Shown here piece by piece: positions 50,386 through 58,436 of a stretch of 64,000 bases of DNA. The stretch spans positions 59,428 through 123,427 of the forward strand of contig JBFWSW010000007.1 in the NCBI GenBank assembly GCA_050248155.1, written 5' to 3'. A program made the position numbers and the translations under genes. Each line of letters starts with the position of its first letter. Position 1 is the stretch's first letter. The stretch comes from VFMC01 sp050248155 (GTDB lineage: Bacteria; Actinomycetota; Acidimicrobiia; Acidimicrobiales; Ilumatobacteraceae). The notes below the pieces were generated by a model. It saw only the letters and a program-made list of their open reading frames with translations, was not told the origin of the DNA and searched no databases.

Positions 50386-53300
50386 TGCCGCGGCGCGACG
50401 ACCTCAGCTCGGTCCTGGTCATCGGATCCGGGCCGATCGTCATCGGGCAGGCCTGCGAGTTCGACTACTCGGGCACCCAGGCGTGCCGGGTGCTGCGCAG
50501 CGAGGGCTACCGCGTCATCCTCGTCAACTCCAACCCGGCGACGATCATGACCGATCCCGACTTCGCCGACGCGACCTACATCGAGCCGATCACGTGGGAG
50601 GTGGTCGCGAAGATCATCGAGCGCGAGCGGCCCGACGCGGTGCTGCCGACCATGGGCGGCCAGACCGGCCTGAACACGGCGATGGAGCTCTTCGAGCGGG
50701 GCCTGATCGGCGTGCCGGGTGCAGCCGAGATGATCGGTGCCAACGCCGAGGCCATCGCCACTGCCGAAGATCGCGAGCGCTTCAAGCACGCGATGATCGA
50801 GATCGGCCTCGACGTGCCGCACAGCGGCATCGCCCACACGATGGACGAAGCCCGTGCGGTGCTCGCCGACATCGGGTTGCCCGCGATCATCCGCCCGGCG
50901 TACATCCTCGGGGGGCGCGGCACAGGGATCGCCACGACCTTGGACGACTTCGAGCGCATCGCCGCCAACGGGCTCGCGGCGAGCCCGATCAGCGAGATCC
51001 TCATCGAGCAGAGCATCGCCGGCTGGAAGGAGTACGAGCTCGAGGTCATGCGCGATCGCGCCGACAACTGCGTGATCATCTGCTCGATCGAGAACGTCGA
51101 CCCGATGGGGGTGCACACCGGCGACTCGATCACCGTCGCGCCGGCACAGACGTTGAGCGACGTCGAGTACCAGCGCATGCGCGATGCAGCGTTCGCGTGC
51201 ATCCGCCGGGTCGGTGTCGAGACCGGTGGCAGCAACGTGCAGTTCGCGGTGAACCCGCAGACCGGCGATCAGGTCGTGATCGAGATGAACCCGCGGGTGT
51301 CGCGCAGCTCGGCACTCGCGTCCAAGGCGACCGGGTTCCCGATCGCCAAGATCGCGGCCAAGCTCGCCGTCGGCTACACGCTCGACGAGATCCCGAACGA
51401 CATCACCAAGATGACACCGGCCAGCTTCGAGCCGAGCATCGACTACGTCGTCACCAAGATCCCCCGGTGGGCGTTCGAGAAGCTCCCGGGTACCAGCGGC
51501 GTGCTGGGCACGCAGATGCAGTCGGTGGGCGAGGCGATGGCCATCGGGCGCACGTTCCCCGAGAGCCTGCAGAAGGGCCTCCGCTCGCTCGAGCAGGGCC
51601 GCCTCGGGCTCGGGTGCGACCCGGCCGAGGAGCAGTACGCGGCCCTGTCCGACGACGACCTGCTGGCCGCCGTCGCCGTCGCGACCCCCGACCGCATCCA
51701 GCAGGTGGGCGAGCTGCTGCGTCGCGGTGTCGCGCCCGATCTCGTGCACGACGCCACGAAGATCGACCCGTGGTTCCTCGACCAGCTCTGCCTGGTGGTC
51801 GAGGAGCGCCACGAGCTGGCGGCACGCGGCCTCGCGGGCATGGACCGCCACGCCTGGCGCCGCGCCAAGCGGCTCGGGTTCGCCGACGCGCAGCTCGCCC
51901 ACCTCTGGCGCCTCGACGAGCCCGCGGTGCGCGCAGCGCGCCTCGCTGCTGGGGTGCTGCCGACGTTCAAGACGGTCGACTCGTGTGCCGCCGAGTTCGC
52001 GGCAGAGACGCCGTACCACTACAGCGCCTACGAGGACGAGAACGAGGTCCGGCCGAGCGACCGTCCCCGCGTCGTCATCCTCGGCAGCGGCCCCAACCGC
52101 ATCGGGCAGGGGATCGAGTTCGACTACTGCTGCGTGCACGCGTCGTTCGCCCTGCGCGACGCCGGCTTCGAGACCGTCATGGTCAACTGCAACCCCGAGA
52201 CCGTCAGCACCGACTACGACACGAGCGACCGGCTCTACTTCGAGCCGCTCACCCGCGAGGACGTGCTGAACGTCATCGACGCCGAGACGGAGGCGAGCGG
52301 GGGAGTGGCACCCAAGGTCGTCGTGTCGCTCGGCGGGCAGACGCCGCTCAAGCTGTCGGGGCTGCTGCCGGTGGAGCTCATCGCCGGGACGTCGCCGGCC
52401 TCGATCGATCTCGCCGAGGACCGTGAGAAGTGGAACGCGCTCTGCGACCAGCTCGTCATCCCGCAGCCACCCGGCGGCACCGCGACCGATCTCGAGCAGG
52501 CACTGCAGATCGTCGACCGAGTCGGCTTCCCGGTGCTCGTGCGGCCGAGCTACGTGCTCGGCGGGCGGGCCATGCAGATCGTCCACGACCGCAACCACCT
52601 GGCGCGAGCCATGGCAGAACTGGCGGGCTTCGGCAGCCTGGGCAAGGAGGGCGGGCTCTCGGCCGAGCGACCCGTGCTGATCGACCGGTTCCTCGAGGAT
52701 GCGACCGAGGTCGACGTCGACGCCATCCGCGACCACACCGGCGAGGTGATCATCGGCGGCGTGATGGAGCACGTCGAGGAGGCCGGCGTGCACAGCGGCG
52801 ACTCGGCGTGCGCGATCCCACCGCAGACGCTGCCCAGCTGGGTCGTCGAGGTGATCGAGTCGTACACGCGATCCATCGCCAACGCGCTCGACGTGCGCGG
52901 CCTCATCAACGTGCAGTACGCCGTGTCGGGCACGACCGTGTACGTCATCGAGGCCAACCCACGGGCGAGCCGCACGGTGCCCTTCGTGGCCAAGGCCACC
53001 GGCGTGCCCCTCGCCAAGATCGCGACACGCGTCATGCTCGGGGCGACGCTGGCCGAGCTCCGCGCCGAGGGCCTGCTCGTGGCGCCCTCCAACCATGGGC
53101 ACGTCGCCGTGAAAGAGGCTGTGCTGCCGTTCAACCGGTTCCCCGAGGTCGACACCGCGCTCGGACCCGAGATGCGCTCGACCGGCGAGGTCATGGGGAT
53201 CGATGTGAGCTTCGGCAAGGCGTTCTTCAAGGCCGAGCTCGCGGCCGGGACGCTGCTGCCGTCGGAGGGCACGGTCTTCCTGTCGCTCGCCGACGGTGAC

Positions 53301-53672
53301 AAGCCGGCCGGCCTCGTCGTTGCGAAGCGGCTGCGCGAGCTCGGACTCGGCATCGCTGCGACCGAGGGCACCGCCGCGTACCTCGCCAGGTTCGACCAGC
53401 CCGTCGACCTGGTCGTCGGCAAGGTCAGCGAGGGAGCCGAGCTCACGGCGGTCGACCTCATCGCCGACGGCAAGGTGAGCTTCGTCATCAACACCCCGCA
53501 GGGTCGCGGCGGGCGCACCGACGGCGAGCAGATCCGCAAGGCGGCCAACAGCAACCGGGTCAGCTCGGTCACCACGGTCGAGGCCGCGCTCGCCGCCGTG
53601 CAGGGCATGGGCGAGCAGGCCGGCGACCATCTCACCGTGCGCCCGCTGCAGGAGTTCCACGCCCGCCCGTGA
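50385..53672 (+). CDS. carB: Carbamoyl-phosphate synthase large subunit
   Basis: A 1095-residue subunit with two ATP-grasp halves and a C-terminal methylglyoxal-synthase-like allosteric domain. First half: IGSGPIVIGQACEFDYSGTQACRVLR and IVLPTMGG-like VLPTMGGQTGLN. Second half: ILGSGPNRIGQGIEFDYCCVH and VSLGGQTPLKLSG. The end has NTPQGRGGRTDGEQIRKAA. It makes carbamoyl phosphate for pyrimidines and arginine. pyrD follows after 34 bases. Confidence 0.97.
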   Translation: MPRRDDLSSVLVIGSGPIVIGQACEFDYSGTQACRVLRSEGYRVILVNSNPATIMTDPDFADATYIEPITWEVVAKIIERERPDAVLPTMGGQTGLNTAMELFERGLIGVPGAAEMIGANAEAIATAEDRERFKHAMIEIGLDVPHSGIAHTMDEARAVLADIGLPAIIRPAYILGGRGTGIATTLDDFERIAANGLAASPISEILIEQSIAGWKEYELEVMRDRADNCVIICSIENVDPMGVHTGDSITVAPAQTLSDVEYQRMRDAAFACIRRVGVETGGSNVQFAVNPQTGDQVVIEMNPRVSRSSALASKATGFPIAKIAAKLAVGYTLDEIPNDITKMTPASFEPSIDYVVTKIPRWAFEKLPGTSGVLGTQMQSVGEAMAIGRTFPESLQKGLRSLEQGRLGLGCDPAEEQYAALSDDDLLAAVAVATPDRIQQVGELLRRGVAPDLVHDATKIDPWFLDQLCLVVEERHELAARGLAGMDRHAWRRAKRLGFADAQLAHLWRLDEPAVRAARLAAGVLPTFKTVDSCAAEFAAETPYHYSAYEDENEVRPSDRPRVVILGSGPNRIGQGIEFDYCCVHASFALRDAGFETVMVNCNPETVSTDYDTSDRLYFEPLTREDVLNVIDAETEASGGVAPKVVVSLGGQTPLKLSGLLPVELIAGTSPASIDLAEDREKWNALCDQLVIPQPPGGTATDLEQALQIVDRVGFPVLVRPSYVLGGRAMQIVHDRNHLARAMAELAGFGSLGKEGGLSAERPVLIDRFLEDATEVDVDAIRDHTGEVIIGGVMEHVEEAGVHSGDSACAIPPQTLPSWVVEVIESYTRSIANALDVRGLINVQYAVSGTTVYVIEANPRASRTVPFVAKATGVPLAKIATRVMLGATLAELRAEGLLVAPSNHGHVAVKEAVLPFNRFPEVDTALGPEMRSTGEVMGIDVSFGKAFFKAELAAGTLLPSEGTVFLSLADGDKPAGLVVAKRLRELGLGIAATEGTAAYLARFDQPVDLVVGKVSEGAELTAVDLIADGKVSFVINTPQGRGGRTDGEQIRKAANSNRVSSVTTVEAALAAVQGMGEQAGDHLTVRPLQEFHARP

Positions 53673-53706
53673 GCCAGCACGTGAGCCAGCTCTGGAGCCG
53701 GCGCAG

Positions 53707-54630
53707 ATGAGCGTCGACACCCGGACGCACGTCGGTTCGGTGGCGCTGCCGAACCCCGTGCTGCTCGCGTCGGGCACGGCCGGGTACGGCGCCGAGCTCG
53801 CCCCGTACCTCGATCTCGGCGCCCTCGGCGCCATCGTCACCAAGTCGCTCGCACACTTCGAATGGGCGGGCAACCCCGCCCCCCGCCTCCATCCGGCCGG
53901 TATCGGGATGCTCAACGCCGTGGGCTTGCAGGGACGGGGCGTCGCGCACTGGCTGGTCCACGAGCTGCCGCCGCTGCTCGACATCGGAGCCCGGGTCGTG
54001 GCCAGCATCTGGGGCAGGTCGGTCGACGACTTCCGGCGTGCGGCAGATCTGCTCGGCGCCGCTCCCGACGGGGTCGTCGCCGTCGAGGTCAACCTCTCCT
54101 GTCCCAACCTCGAGGGCCGGGCCGGCATCTTCGCCCACGATCCCGTGCTGTCGGCCGAGGCCGTCGCGGCCACGGCCGGATGCGGACGCCCGCGCTGGGC
54201 CAAGCTCAGCCCCAACACCGACCGCGTCGTCGAGGTCGCGGGCGCGGTGCACGACGCCGGCGCCGAGGCGGTGACGCTGGTGAACACCCTGCTCGGCATG
54301 GTGATCGACCCCGACACCTGTCGACCTGCGCTGGGCGCCGGCGGTGGCGGGCTGTCCGGTCGCGGGATCCACCCGGTCGCGGTGCGGGTCGTGCACGACG
54401 TCGCCGCGACCCACCGGGCGCTGCCGATCGTCGGCGTGGGCGGGGTGAGCACCGGATGGGACGCGGTCGAGCTGATGCTCGCCGGCGCGTCGGCCGTCCA
54501 GGTGGGCACCGCGACCTTCGCCGACCCTCGGGCCGCATCGCGGATCGTCGCCGAGACGGTCGACTGGGCCGCCGCGCGGGGCGTCGCGCGCCTCGCCGAG
54601 CTCGTCGGACGAGCACACCCATCGGGGTGA
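53707..54630 (+). CDS. pyrD: Dihydroorotate dehydrogenase, class 1-type
   Basis: A 307-residue FMN barrel. ASGTAGYGAELAPYLDL, VTKSLAHFEWAGNPAPRLHP and VEVNLSCPNLEGRAG contain the Cys expected as base in class 1 enzymes (class 2 has Ser). KLSPNTDRVVEVA and GVGGVSTGWDAVELMLAGASAVQVGTA complete the site. Class 1B enzymes normally need PyrK, and none is in the window. In many actinobacteria pyrF sits here, but no pyrF is seen. Confidence 0.92.
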   Translation: MSVDTRTHVGSVALPNPVLLASGTAGYGAELAPYLDLGALGAIVTKSLAHFEWAGNPAPRLHPAGIGMLNAVGLQGRGVAHWLVHELPPLLDIGARVVASIWGRSVDDFRRAADLLGAAPDGVVAVEVNLSCPNLEGRAGIFAHDPVLSAEAVAATAGCGRPRWAKLSPNTDRVVEVAGAVHDAGAEAVTLVNTLLGMVIDPDTCRPALGAGGGGLSGRGIHPVAVRVVHDVAATHRALPIVGVGGVSTGWDAVELMLAGASAVQVGTATFADPRAASRIVAETVDWAAARGVARLAELVGRAHPSG

Positions 54631-54679
54631 CCCCCGGTGAGAAATCCCAGGTGTCCGCGATCCGGGTGCAGCTCACGGC

Positions 54680-54685
54680 TAGGGT
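54680..54685 (+). promoter_or_regulatory. -10 element, leaderless start of mIHF
   Basis: TAGGGT followed by 7 bases and ATG 54693. It sits in the 62-base gap after pyrD, so mIHF-gmk can be transcribed apart from the pyrimidine genes. Confidence 0.5.
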
Positions 54686-54692
54686 GACGCCC

Positions 54693-55004
54693 ATGGCAAC
54701 ACCCCCAGCACTGTCACCTGAACAGCGGGCCGCTGCGCTCGCCAAGGCTGCCGAGGCTCGCACCGCGCGTGCCGAGTTGAAGACCCGCCTCAAGATGGGG
54801 TCGCTCTCGCTGGCCGATGCGCTGGCGTCGACCGATTCCACCGTGGGCAAGCTCAAGGTCGTGTCGCTGCTCGAATCGCTCCCCGGCGTGGGCAAGGTCA
54901 AGGCACGCAAGATCATGGAGGACATCGGCATTGCCGACAACCGCCGTGTCCAGGGCCTCGGCCAGCAGCAGAAGGCCGCGCTGCTCGACCAGCTCGGCAA
55001 GTGA
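54693..55004 (+). CDS. mihF: Actinobacterial integration host factor (mIHF)
   Basis: A 103-residue nucleoid-associated protein. An Ala/Glu/Lys helix (SPEQRAAALAKAAEARTARAELK) precedes a helix-two-turn-helix core, LLESLPGVGKVKARKIMEDIGI, then RVQGLGQQQKAALLDQLG. It is unrelated in sequence to enterobacterial IHF and is found next to gmk in actinobacteria. It bends and compacts DNA. Confidence 0.95.
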   Translation: MATPPALSPEQRAAALAKAAEARTARAELKTRLKMGSLSLADALASTDSTVGKLKVVSLLESLPGVGKVKARKIMEDIGIADNRRVQGLGQQQKAALLDQLGK

Positions 55005-55016
55005 GACACTGACCTC

Positions 55017-55595
55017 CTGAGCCAGCCGTCGATCTTCATCGTGTCCGGCCCCGGTGGAGTGGGCAAGGGCACCATCGTCCGCGCGTTGGTGCAGCGCGAC
55101 CCCATGCTGTGGCTCAGCCGCTCGTGGACCACACGTCCGCAGCGGCCCGGTGAGGCCGACGACGCGTACGTGTTCACCAGCCGCGATGCGTTCGAGCAAC
55201 GGATCGCGACCGGTGGCTTCCTCGAGTGGACCACGTTCCTCGAGAACTACTACGGCACACCGCTGCCCGAACCGAACCCGGGTCGTGACACGGTGCTCGA
55301 GATCGAGGTCGACGGGGCGCGCCAGGTGAAGGCGGTCCACCCCGACGCCGTGCTCATCTTCGTCCTGCCCCCATCTCGTGACGAGCAGGAGCGGCGCCTG
55401 CGCGGGCGCGGCGACCCGGAGCACCAGGTCGAGCGACGTGTCCGCAAGGCCGAGGAGGAAGAGCCGATCGGTCGTGCCCTCGCCGACCACATCGTGGTCA
55501 ACGACGACCTCGACGAGACGGTGAACGAGATGCTCGAGATCATCCAGCGCCACCGCCACCCCGAACAGCAGCAAGACGGCGCTGTCGGCCGCTAG
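55017..55595 (+). CDS. gmk: Guanylate kinase, probable CTG start
   Basis: A 192-residue GMP kinase. The P-loop is SGPGGVGKGTIVRAL (GPGG in place of the usual GPSG). SWTTRPQRPGEADDAYVF and FLEWTTFLENYYGTP bind GMP, and ILEIEVDGARQ-like LEIEVDGARQV follows. The first ATG/GTG/TTG codon is GTG 55041, which would remove the first beta strand (SIFIV). An in-frame stop at 55002 leaves only CTG 55017 to encode the natural MSQPSIFIVSGPGG start. The hexamer GACACT lies 6 bases before it. Confidence 0.9.
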   Translation: MSQPSIFIVSGPGGVGKGTIVRALVQRDPMLWLSRSWTTRPQRPGEADDAYVFTSRDAFEQRIATGGFLEWTTFLENYYGTPLPEPNPGRDTVLEIEVDGARQVKAVHPDAVLIFVLPPSRDEQERRLRGRGDPEHQVERRVRKAEEEEPIGRALADHIVVNDDLDETVNEMLEIIQRHRHPEQQQDGAVGR

Positions 55596-55629
55596 GCTGC
55601 ACTGCCGCTTTCAGGAGGTCTGACCGCAC

Positions 55630-55941
55630 ATGCAGCGCTCGCACGACACGATGATGAACCCGCCGATCGAGGAGCTCCTCTCGCGGGTCGACTCGAAGTT
55701 CGCCCTGGTCACCCTCGCCGCCCGCCGGGCTCGGCAGATCAACTCCTACTTCAGCCAGCTCGGCGACGGGCTCGGCCACATGGTGCCGCCCCAGGTGAGC
55801 TCGGTGGCGCGCAAGCCCCTCAGCATCGGGTTCGAGGAGATCGCGGCCGACAAGATCGTGCGCGTCGAGGTCGATCACGATGCGGTGACCGACGAGACCG
55901 ACGAGGCGGGCGAACCCGTCGAGAGCGACGCCACGGCCTGA
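55630..55941 (+). CDS. rpoZ: RNA polymerase omega subunit
   Basis: A 103-residue subunit aiding assembly of the beta' subunit. MMNPPIEELLSRVDSKFALVTLAARRARQINSYF is the conserved helix pair (given here across its span in parts: PPIEELL, SKFALVTLAARRARQI). VARKPLSIGFEEIAADKI follows, then an acidic tail. A TAGGCT -10 at 55593-55598 and a strong AGGAGG at 55613 precede it, so it has its own leader. Confidence 0.94.
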   Translation: MQRSHDTMMNPPIEELLSRVDSKFALVTLAARRARQINSYFSQLGDGLGHMVPPQVSSVARKPLSIGFEEIAADKIVRVEVDHDAVTDETDEAGEPVESDATA

Positions 55942-55969
55942 TCGGCCCACCGAGCGTCACGCCGCCGAC

Positions 55970-57172
55970 ATGATCTCCGGACGCCGCATCGTGGTCGGCG
56001 TCACCGGCGGCATCGCCGCCTACAAGGCCGTTGATGTGTGCCGGCGCCTCGTCGACGCGGGTGCCCACGTCATCCCGGTCATGACGAAGGGGGCCGAGCA
56101 CTTCATCGGGCGCACCACGCTGTCGGCACTCTGCAGCGAGCCGGTCCGGACCAGCCTGTGGGACGAGGACACGCCCATCCCGCACACCCGGCTCGGCCAG
56201 ACGGCCGACCTCGTGCTGGTGGTGCCCGCGACGGCCCGTCTGATCGGGGCCTACGCGGCAGGCCTGTCGACCGACCTGCTCACCAACGTGCTGCTCGCGA
56301 CCCGTGCCCCCGTCATCGTGTGCCCGGCGATGCACACCGAGATGTGGGAGCACCCGGCGGTGCAGGACAACCTCGACCTGCTGCGGCGCCGCGGCGTGCA
56401 CGTCGTCGCGCCCGACAGCGGGCGACTCGCGGGCGGTGATCACGGGACCGGCCGGCTGGCAGGGCCCGAGCGGATCGTCGCCGAGGTCGAGCGTGTGCTC
56501 GGTGCCGGCGACATGGCGGGCTGGCACGTCGTCGTCAGCGCAGGTGGCACCCGCGAGCCGATCGACGCCGTGCGCGTCATCGCCAACCGCAGCAGCGGCA
56601 AGCAGGGCTACGCGATCGCCCACGAGGCGCTCTCGCGTGGTGCGCGGGTGACGCTGGTGTCGACCGTCGACCTGGCGGTGCCGGCGGGCGCCGACGTGCG
56701 TCGGGTCGACACCGCGGCCGAGATGCGTGACGCGATGGTTGAGCTCTCCCCGTCGGCCGATGTGGTCGTCATGGCAGCAGCCGTCGCCGACTTCCGCCCG
56801 GTGGCGCCCAAGCCCGGCAAGATCAAGAAGGGCGAGGGCGTCCCGCAGATCGTCCTCGAGCCGACGCCTGACATCGTGGCCGGCCTCGGTGAGGTGAAGC
56901 CACCGAACCAGGTGCTCGTCGGTTTCGCCGCCGAGACCGACGACCTCGTCGCCAACGCGCACGAGAAGCTGCGGCGCAAGCGGCTCGACCTCATCGTCGC
57001 CAACGACGTGGGCGCCCCGGGCGTGGGTTTTCAGCACGACACCAACGCCGTCACGCTCATCCGGGCCGCCGGCAGCGTGACCAGCGTCTCGCTCACCGAC
57101 AAGCGCGCCGTCGCTCGCGCCATTTTGGATAGCGTGTGCGAGATCCGCCAGGGGGCCGGCGATCTCGACTGA
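55970..57172 (+). CDS. coaBC: Bifunctional phosphopantothenoylcysteine decarboxylase/synthase
   Basis: A 400-residue enzyme for two steps of CoA synthesis. The CoaC half (1-190) has GVTGGIAAYKAVDVCRRL (FMN), TRLGQTADLVLVVPATA and PAMHTEMWEHPA (His where many enzymes have Asn). The CoaB half has VSAGGTREPIDAVRVIANRSS, MAAAVADFRP, KIKK and ANDVGAPGVGF. Length is normal. Confidence 0.95.
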   Translation: MISGRRIVVGVTGGIAAYKAVDVCRRLVDAGAHVIPVMTKGAEHFIGRTTLSALCSEPVRTSLWDEDTPIPHTRLGQTADLVLVVPATARLIGAYAAGLSTDLLTNVLLATRAPVIVCPAMHTEMWEHPAVQDNLDLLRRRGVHVVAPDSGRLAGGDHGTGRLAGPERIVAEVERVLGAGDMAGWHVVVSAGGTREPIDAVRVIANRSSGKQGYAIAHEALSRGARVTLVSTVDLAVPAGADVRRVDTAAEMRDAMVELSPSADVVVMAAAVADFRPVAPKPGKIKKGEGVPQIVLEPTPDIVAGLGEVKPPNQVLVGFAAETDDLVANAHEKLRRKRLDLIVANDVGAPGVGFQHDTNAVTLIRAAGSVTSVSLTDKRAVARAILDSVCEIRQGAGDLD

Positions 57173-57242
57173 GCGGGCTGCCGCTCCACCTGCCCCGACC
57201 CGCCTCGTCCCACCGACCCCTTCAGCCCAGGAGACTCACGCA

Positions 57243-58436
57243 GTGAGCACGTTCACCTTCACCTCAGAGAGCGTCACCGAGGGCCATCCCGACAAGATGG
57301 CCGACCAGGTGAGCGATTCGGTCCTCGACGCCATCCTGGCCGACGACCCCAACGGTCGCGTGGCGTGCGAGACCCTGCTCACGACGGGTCTCTGCGTCGT
57401 GGCGGGCGAGATCACCACGTCGGCGTACGTCGACATCCCCAAGCTCGCCCGCGAGACGATCAACTCGATCGGATACGACAACGCGGCGTACGGGTTCGAC
57501 GGCAACACCTGCGGCGTCATCGTCAGCATCGACGAGCAGAGCCCCGACATCGCCCAGGGCGTCGACCAGAGCGAGGAGCTGCGCGGCGGCAAGGCGGGCG
57601 AGGACTACCTCAACAGCCAGGGTGCAGGCGACCAGGGCATGATGTTCGGCTACGCGTGCGACGAGACCCCCGACCTCATGCCTGCGCCGGTGTGGTTGGC
57701 TCATCGCCTCGCCGAGCGGCTCACCGAGGTGCGCAAGGCGGGCGCTGTGCCCTACCTCCGTCCCGACGGCAAGACGCAGGTCACCTTCGAGTACCAGAAC
57801 GGCAAGCCGGTGAAGCTGTCGCACGTGCTCATCAGCACCCAGCACGCCGACGGCATCGACCGTGACTCGGTCATCCGCCCCGACCTCATCGAGCAGGTCA
57901 TCCGTCCGATCGTGCCGCACCAGTTCGCCGACGACGACTACGACGTCTACATCAACCCGACCGGCAAGTTCGTCATCGGCGGGCCGCACGGCGACACCGG
58001 GCTCACCGGCCGCAAGATCATCGTCGACACCTACGGTGGCATGGGTCGCCACGGTGGTGGTGCGTTCAGCGGCAAGGACCCGAGCAAGGTCGACCGGTCG
58101 GCTGCGTACGCGGCACGATGGGTGGCCAAGCACGTCGTCGCCTCCGGCGCTGCCGCTCGCTGCGAGGTGCAGGTCGCGTATGCGATCGGCATGGCCCACC
58201 CGGTCAGCATCCTCGTCGACACCTTCGGCACGTGCACCATCGACGAAGCGGCCATCGTCGAGGCCGTGCGTGAGGTGTTCGACCTCCGCCCCGCAGCGAT
58301 CGTGCGCGATCTCGACCTGAAGCGGCCGATCTACCGCAACACCGCCGCCTACGGGCACTTCGGCCGCAACCGGCCCGAGTTCACGTGGGAGCACACCAGC
58401 CGCCTCGACGCGTTCCGCGCCGCGGCCGGCCTCTGA
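57243..58436 (+). CDS. metK: S-adenosylmethionine synthetase
   Basis: A 397-residue enzyme making SAM from methionine and ATP. TSESVTEGHPDKMADQVSD, GAGDQGMMFGYACDETP, GGPHGDTGLTGRKIIVDTYGG and GGGAFSGKDPSKVDRSAAYA are hallmark motifs. The GTG start has AGGAG at 57229-57233. The 70-base leader is too short for a SAM riboswitch. The stop overlaps the putative CTG start of priA. Confidence 0.97.
   Translation: MSTFTFTSESVTEGHPDKMADQVSDSVLDAILADDPNGRVACETLLTTGLCVVAGEITTSAYVDIPKLARETINSIGYDNAAYGFDGNTCGVIVSIDEQSPDIAQGVDQSEELRGGKAGEDYLNSQGAGDQGMMFGYACDETPDLMPAPVWLAHRLAERLTEVRKAGAVPYLRPDGKTQVTFEYQNGKPVKLSHVLISTQHADGIDRDSVIRPDLIEQVIRPIVPHQFADDDYDVYINPTGKFVIGGPHGDTGLTGRKIIVDTYGGMGRHGGGAFSGKDPSKVDRSAAYAARWVAKHVVASGAAARCEVQVAYAIGMAHPVSILVDTFGTCTIDEAAIVEAVREVFDLRPAAIVRDLDLKRPIYRNTAAYGHFGRNRPEFTWEHTSRLDAFRAAAGL

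Noticed and set aside
50286..54509. Very long (1407-codon) open frame on the minus strand opposite carAB
   Set aside because: It is antisense to clearly real carA/carB/pyrD, has low-complexity His/Arg/Glu/Asp-rich translation, and arises from high GC codon third-position bias. The same applies to the long antisense frames at 11792-14695, 19727-22075, 36615-39350, 5880-7772 and 40817-42865.
57173..57242. SAM riboswitch before metK
   Set aside because: The leader is only about 70 bases and lacks the multi-helix SAM-I layout; a plain AGGAG ribosome site explains it.
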